DNA of 64,000 bases from Holacanthus passer. Taxonomy: Eukaryota > Chordata > Actinopteri > Pomacanthidae. Positions 58,297 to 64,000 of this stretch are shown piece by piece (the first letter of the stretch is position 1; each line of letters starts with the position of its first letter). A program made the translations under genes and the position numbers. Where the stretch lies: contig JAFREQ010000035.1 of NCBI GenBank assembly GCA_025331565.1, positions 7,130,001 through 7,194,000 on the forward strand, given 5' to 3'. Below the pieces are notes generated by a model. The model did not search any database. It was not told where the DNA came from and saw only the letters and a list, made by a program, of their open reading frames with translations.

Positions 58297-59529
58297 ATGA
58301 TGAATTCCTCCCTGGATCCACTGAACCAGAGCTCTGCTGACCTGTCAAACGTATCTGCTCCCTTCTGCCTGCTTGAGATAGGCTATTCCCAAATTTTCAC
58401 CACCTGCCTCCTTGAAGTCTCCATCATTCTTCTCCTCACTGTTCTCATTATTTCCGGCAACCTGGTGGTGATTTTTGTATTTCACTGTGCGCCCTTGCTC
58501 AGCCAGCACACCACCAGTGCTTTCATCCAGACTATGGCGTACGCTGATCTGCTGGTGGGGGTCAGCTGCCTCTTCCCCTCCCTGTCCCTCCTCCATCACC
58601 TCCAGGGCCTCGACCCCAAACTTACCTGCCAGGTGTTCGGGTACATGGTGTCTGTTTTGAAATCAGTTTCAATGGTGTCGTTGGCATGTGTGAGTGTAGA
58701 CCGCTACATTGCCATCACACGACCTCTAACTTATGCATCCCTGGTTACGCCTTGTCGAGTGCGCTGCTGCATCGTTCTAATATGGCTGTACTCTGCTCTG
58801 GTGTTCCTCCCGTCTTTTCTCGGGTGGGGGAAGCCAGGTTACCACGGAGATGTGGTGGAGTGGTGTGCAGTTGAGTGGAGGACTCGTCCGGCTTTCACAA
58901 CCTTTATCGTGGCACTGCTCTACGCCCCAGCCGCTCTCACCGTCTGCTTCACCTACGCCAACATCTTCAAGATATGCCGGCAGCACACCCGGGAGATCAG
59001 CGAGCGCCACGCGCGATACCGACCCCAACAGCTGCAGGGCCCGGGACTGACAGGGGGATCCGTGGTCAAGGAGAACAGTGCAGTAGAGCGAGGGCAGTTA
59101 CCCCACTTCTCCCAACCACAAAAATCCCAACCGCAGTATCAGCAGCCCACATCGACATACCCAGACAAGCGATACGCTATGGTACTGTTCCGCATTACAA
59201 GCGTGTTTTATATCCTGTGGTTGCCCTACATCCTCTACTTTCTGTTGGAGAGTGGTGGGATCTACCACCACCCCGCAGCCTCATTCCTAACCACATGGCT
59301 GGCCATCAGCAACAGCTTCTGTAACTGTCTCATCTACAGCCTCTCCAACTCTGCCTTCAGGAAGGGCCTCAAACGCCTCTGCTCCTTCTGTTTGCAGCGC
59401 AGCGGCAGTGGCTTCGGGGTTAGGAACACCAAAAAGGCTTTTGTTGGTTCTGTTGAAAAAGGATGTGCCGGGCTGGGGTATGGATACGGTCATGGGGAAA
59501 TAGGAATTGGCACAACTTGTCATGTGTAA
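58297..59529 (+). CDS. gpr21: gpr21: orphan class A GPCR, single exon, nested in rabgap1
   Basis: GPR21 is an orphan plasma-membrane receptor with high constitutive activity. The 410-residue protein starts MMNSSLDPLNQSS (human MNSTLDGN) with N-glycosylation sequons. All seven TM segments are clear: TVLIISGNLVVIFVFHCAPL in TM1, QTMAYADLLVGVSC in TM2, DRY in SVDRYIAITRPL after TM3, FYILWLPYILYF in TM6, and NCLIY in place of NPxxY in TM7. CLLEIGY and ECL2 WGKPGYHGDVVEWCAVEW fit GPR21 rather than GPR52. Intracellular loop 3 is about 35 residues longer than in human and Gln/Pro-rich. The tail ends TTCHV, like human GCHI, after a Gly/Tyr-rich stretch. The first in-frame ATG pair (58297, 58300) is the start; the open frame upstream of it has no earlier ATG. 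It lies on the host gene's strand, as in human. Confidence 0.95.
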   Translation: MMNSSLDPLNQSSADLSNVSAPFCLLEIGYSQIFTTCLLEVSIILLLTVLIISGNLVVIFVFHCAPLLSQHTTSAFIQTMAYADLLVGVSCLFPSLSLLHHLQGLDPKLTCQVFGYMVSVLKSVSMVSLACVSVDRYIAITRPLTYASLVTPCRVRCCIVLIWLYSALVFLPSFLGWGKPGYHGDVVEWCAVEWRTRPAFTTFIVALLYAPAALTVCFTYANIFKICRQHTREISERHARYRPQQLQGPGLTGGSVVKENSAVERGQLPHFSQPQKSQPQYQQPTSTYPDKRYAMVLFRITSVFYILWLPYILYFLLESGGIYHHPAASFLTTWLAISNSFCNCLIYSLSNSAFRKGLKRLCSFCLQRSGSGFGVRNTKKAFVGSVEKGCAGLGYGYGHGEIGIGTTCHV

Positions 59530-62500
59530 GGCACACACAGAGGAAACCCTTGTGAGAAATTGGCATGTGAACTTTTTAATAGATGCCTGATGTGATTGCT
59601 GTAAAATGTCTCCTCCTTTTAAAATGTGCTGTAAAGAGACCGAAGGAGGCATTGATGTGCCACTGCTGTTTCTGCCGCATTTGGAGGTTATACAGGCGTC
59701 CTCTCTGCACACGCCACAGCTGGCAAAGACAGGGGAAGGGAGTCAAGAGCAAAGCGCTGAAGGAGAAAAGGCCTAAATAGCCCTGTGAGGTGTATTTAAA
59801 ATGGTAAAGGAAACCCAGCGTACTGTACTGTGTATGGACAGGGGTGATAGGTGGAAGAGGGAGAAGAAGGTGTCTGAAAATCTCCGGAGAAGTGAACTCT
59901 TTTGAGGCTGAACAACATTTTTATCTATCAGTTTTATTTTATGAGAAGTGAAACCTTAACTTATTTTGCCAAAATAACAAAACGTTCCAAGAAAAGTGTT
60001 CTGAAAAGCTATATGGCCCTTGTTGCCAGATTATCAGCACAGGGTGAGTTAAATGCAAAAAAACAAGAAACGAATGCAAACAGAACAACAGTTGACTGCT
60101 GTGTTTTAGTAATGTAGTGCTGAGGTGAACTGCCAATAGCAAGCTCTCTAAATATGTGCTGTTACCCCCTCAGTATTTGAATACTAAAAGTGATACAGCA
60201 GTGTGTTTGTGTATTTGTTGTGTTTCTTGTTTACTGATTGACTGAGCTCAGTCAGTCAAAGAGAAATGGAGAGAAATAGTCTACACCCAGTGCAAATGTC
60301 ATTTTATACCCTGTTTGCATTGATTGAACTGATTATGGTTTGTCAGCATCAAGACATTGATTCATAAACTTTGAAATTTCTGACTATTTATTGTTGTCGT
60401 ACAAAACAAAACACATCTTTAATAGTGTTAGGGTTCACACATGGAGCCTGCTGTTTGTAACATATGATATGAGATGATACCCAGCTTTTGTGTACGACTG
60501 CTGACCTGACAAAAAGCAAACATCATTTTCAGTGAATTTCTCTTCAATGAATTAAATTATGTTAAATCTTTGCTTCATTATACCTTTTGCTCTTTTGATT
60601 ATGTAACAAAACTTATTTCATAACTGTGTCCAAGGCAAAGCAAGACAATGAAAGGATGTATATTCACACTTATTGTACACTGATTGTTGGTACATCATTG
60701 ATGTCTTTTTTTTAAATGGATTTAGTTGGAAAGTAACAACATTAAGCATTTAGATGAGTGACCCTTGAACTGTGATCCTTGCCCCTTTTCTTTTGGAAGA
60801 ATGAGAAGTTGTAAATGTGTGATTGTGGAAATGCTGTATATTGTGACTGCAGTACTGCCTGCATTTGGGGACTAGTGCATGCACACATACACACAAACAC
60901 ACACAAACACACACCAACACAGGTGGTTCATGTGTAGACAGAACAGACAAAAAGCCCATTCACTCTGCCGGTAACTTAACCTCCATGGCACCGTGAAGAT
61001 GGACTGGCCTCTCAACTCTATGGGAACTGCAGTTGCATGTGTGTGTATGCGTCTGTGTGCATGCACGTGTTGTAGTTTGCTTCCATCATCTTGTCCCCAT
61101 GTGTATTCTTGAGGGTTCACTCTTAACTTGATATTTAATACAAACTAATCAAGGCCGAAATTAATCCAAATGTACATACAGTGTCGTAAACTCAAAAGTT
61201 GTGAAGAATCATCTGTATTTTGAACCGCAGAGACTCATGTCACAGTTTATTTAGATGAAGATAATCTAGCTTTATATACTTTATCTAATGTACCAAAGAA
61301 GGTTCCACAGATATTCTTGGATTATATTTTTTTCTAAATATCTAATATATGAAGATTTAATAAAATGCGAGTGGATTTTACACAAAGTTTGTGTAGTTCC
61401 ACTGCACTGTGTTGGCTCAGTGATGCCTTATGTGCATGGATATGACTGTTTCTCAGTATATTGTGAAATATTGTTGCCTTGATATACAGATGAAAATGAT
61501 CTGTTGGGAAAGTGTTTTCCTCTTACATTTAGGGAGGGCTCAATTTGTAGACACGCGACTGTTCTTAGAGGGAACGGCACAGACTGGAAAAAGTATGCAT
61601 GTGCAGAGATGGAAATGCACATTAGCCAGCGTCGATTCCACATTCAGTGCAGAATAACCTGAAACCCCTTTTGTTGTGTAAAGTAATTTTAAAAATGTGA
61701 CTTTTAATTCAGCTACTCTTCAAAAATTCATAATTTGCAATCATAGTTCCTCTCTTCTGAAACTGAAAATAACCAGGAGCAAACACGACTCAATACTGTT
61801 AATTTTTTTGCATGTATTTGTTCTTGCGTGTGTGTGTGTGCGTGCGTGCGTGTGTGCGTGTATGCAGGTATGTTAGGATGCGACCATTGGCTGAATTGGA
61901 CTGTTTACAGTGTTCTAGCAAGGGTGTTATCACCTTTCATTGCTTTATTAGCTGCACATCACTTCCCTCGACTATACTGTATTTTGTGAGTGTATGTGAG
62001 TATGATGTAGAGTGGTGGTAGATAGATTCACATGTTGTCTTTAAATATTCTGGCTGTCATCTGTGAAGCATTGCCAAATATTGTAACCTTTTCCTATTTG
62101 TACCTTCTTTTGTTCAGAAATGACGCGTACAGAAATGGCGTATTGAATGTCTGATTGTCAAACTACAGAAATTTATTTTTGTAAAATGGCTTTGTTTCTG
62201 TCTGTTCACTTGTGAAGTGATAAATGTTGCAGACTCTAAGTAGGGTTAGTAGCATGCTTACTTTATTGAAATGTTTGAAGCTGTGTCTTGATGAAGATGC
62301 ATTTTGTTTTACTTGGACAGCTCACCACTAAAAAGATATTATTTCCCACAGCAGTTAATGGTACAATTCCTCAGAAACGTATAAGATTTAGTGTCTTGGG
62401 AAATTATTACGCCAAAACATTAGCGTTCACACACACACACACACACACACGCACATTCCCTTATTCCTGTGGGAAAACAATCAGCTTGTTCTCAAGGGAA

Positions 62501-63317
62501 CAACACTCTGGTGGTGGCTCTGTGGAGGTACAATACCATGTTGGGTAGGATTAGAGAGAACAAGCGGCAATATGGACACGAGGGCCGGTTAAATGAAGGT
62601 TCAATGCAGCTGTCTGCATGGAGAGGGGAAACAGCTGTTGATGGGGCACAATAAGGAGTGAGTGCATACTACAGAAACAGTTTATCAGTAATAATCAATA
62701 AAGAAACATGATCCCCATCTTCAGCTAGTTGATGATTTTTAGGTATGAAAGTAAAGAAAATATGCAATAGGTGCAAAGAAGGAGAATTAAAATGGTTCCT
62801 AGCTTCCATAGCTACTGGCTATATTGTGTTTCCAGACTGCTTATATTATACAGTGTCATTTTATTTCATTTTAACCTTTACAAGTTACCCAAAATCATTA
62901 GAGGGTGGCTGCTGCTTCTTCACATTCCTCTTCTGGCATCAAACAGCTTTAGGTGCCACTTTCTGGCCTGGGACTACCCAGATGTGTGTCTGTCTTGAGA
63001 ACAAGTCGAGTCCTTATGTAGCTAATGAAGTCACGAACTGTGTATGTGGCAAATAAAAGTGCATCGAGTGTATCTGGATTTAGAATGAAAAAACAAATCA
63101 AATTGATAAATGCAATTGGGGCCTTATTTAAAAAAAATCCAGGCATGAATTTATCTCTGTAACATATTCTTCTCTCAGTTCAGAAAAATGTTTTGCAATT
63201 AACAAGAACAGAAGTACATTCCACCAACTGATTAAAGTAGAGATTGTACAGTACCCGAACAGGCAGTACAGCCTCACTCTTACAGTGCACTTTAACACAC
63301 ACACATACACACACACA

Positions 63318-63371
<54 letters not shown>

Positions 63372-64000
63372 ATCACTCAGTGGTATTTTCTTACCTGTCT
63401 TCTAATATGTTTTTGTAAGGCTCTAAATAGGCCCCACCAGATCTGCACTAATGGCTGACTCATGACCCAGCTCTTCTGAAAAACAGATTATTATCACATT
63501 AAGATGAGACTGACCAATGTAACAACTCGGTCTGGAAAGGTCCCGAAACACTCTGCATGTGTTTTTGTCGACAATGAATGGTGGGAATTGCTCACAGTAA
63601 ACAGTGGTGCATTTCTAAATTTCAAATTGAGAAAATGAAGCCATTATCATATTAGATCATAACAAACCATGTCATTTCATACGTCAGGGGTTTTGAATTT
63701 GTGTGTTTTTTGTTTTTTTTTAAAGATGTACTGTAGGCTTTTATAGATGGAGAATGTTTGGATAAAGCAAAAGGTCAAACATGTTTAATTTTGCTGTCTC
63801 TGTGATGAAGAAGATATTTTTCATTCCATGATGCTTTGTAGGTGACAAACCTATATGGTATTGTAAGATGTACATGTTGTGTATCTGTACTGGGCAAATA
63901 AATGTAATATCTCAATGTATTCAAACAGAGGCATGGATAAGTGTTTGCTCTATTTTGTGTCATTTGTGACATATAGTGCGTTCTTCATCAAAAACAGACC
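59530..64000 (+). other. gpr21 3' flank / rest of rabgap1 intron 13
   Basis: AT-rich non-coding DNA. AATAAA hexamers at 61359, 62697, 63052 and 63897 are possible gpr21 polyadenylation signals; which one is used cannot be told. Microsatellites are (GT/GC)n near 61829-61865, (AC)n near 62428-62451 and (CA)n at 63294-63370. No rabgap1 exon is recognisable. Confidence 0.5.
63294..63370. repeat. (CA)n microsatellite
   Basis: A nearly pure CA/AC run of about 77 bp with three AT interruptions (ACACATACAC). Confidence 0.95.

Overview
This window is vertebrate nuclear DNA from a ray-finned fish, most likely a compact-genome percomorph teleost. The exons are mammal-like in sequence, most introns are short, CA/GT microsatellites are dense, and several interspersed repeats are of teleost type. 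It carries three protein-coding genes, all on the + strand: rc3h2 (Roquin-2; a complete 19-exon coding model at 3660-16358), the 5' half of rabgap1 (non-coding exon 1 ending near 23015, coding exons 32577-49227, running off the right edge) and gpr21 (single coding exon, 58297-59529, nested on the same strand inside the last visible rabgap1 intron). The RC3H2-RABGAP1-GPR21 set identifies the block as the counterpart of human 9q33 rather than the paralogous RC3H1-RABGAP1L-GPR52 block on chromosome 1. Exon junctions were placed by GT-AG signals, phase continuity and remembered protein conservation.

Layout: 1-461 is a CpG-richer stretch that may hold the rc3h2 promoter and a non-coding first exon. 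3562-16358 holds the Roquin-2 coding exons (RING, ROQ/HEPN, CCCH finger, long disordered proline-rich tail). Two related box C/D snoRNA genes, which look like SNORD90, lie in adjacent introns 4 and 5. 16359 to about 20640 reads as a long 3' UTR. It contains a textbook constitutive decay element (CDE) stem-loop, the RNA structure that Roquin proteins themselves bind, and a second perfect hairpin 150 nt further on. 20641-22880 is intergenic, with a CTCF-like site and a 353-bp tandem duplication. An NRF1 palindrome marks the rabgap1 promoter near 22885. The rabgap1 introns carry teleost DNA-transposon remnants, one strong in-frame 30-nt microexon candidate, a tandem (NAGNAG) acceptor and a 42-bp near-palindrome. 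49228-64000 is one intron whose notable content is gpr21.

Functionally, Roquin-2 is an RNA-binding protein that destabilises mRNAs, RABGAP1 is a Rab GTPase-activating protein with PTB and TBC domains, and GPR21 is a constitutively active orphan class A receptor. Nothing suggests that they form one pathway; their linkage is ancient synteny. The most interesting signals are regulatory or RNA-level: the duplicated snoRNA with compensatory stem changes, the candidate Roquin autoregulatory CDE, the rabgap1 microexon, and a head-to-tail gene order that differs from the head-to-head order in both human paralogous blocks.
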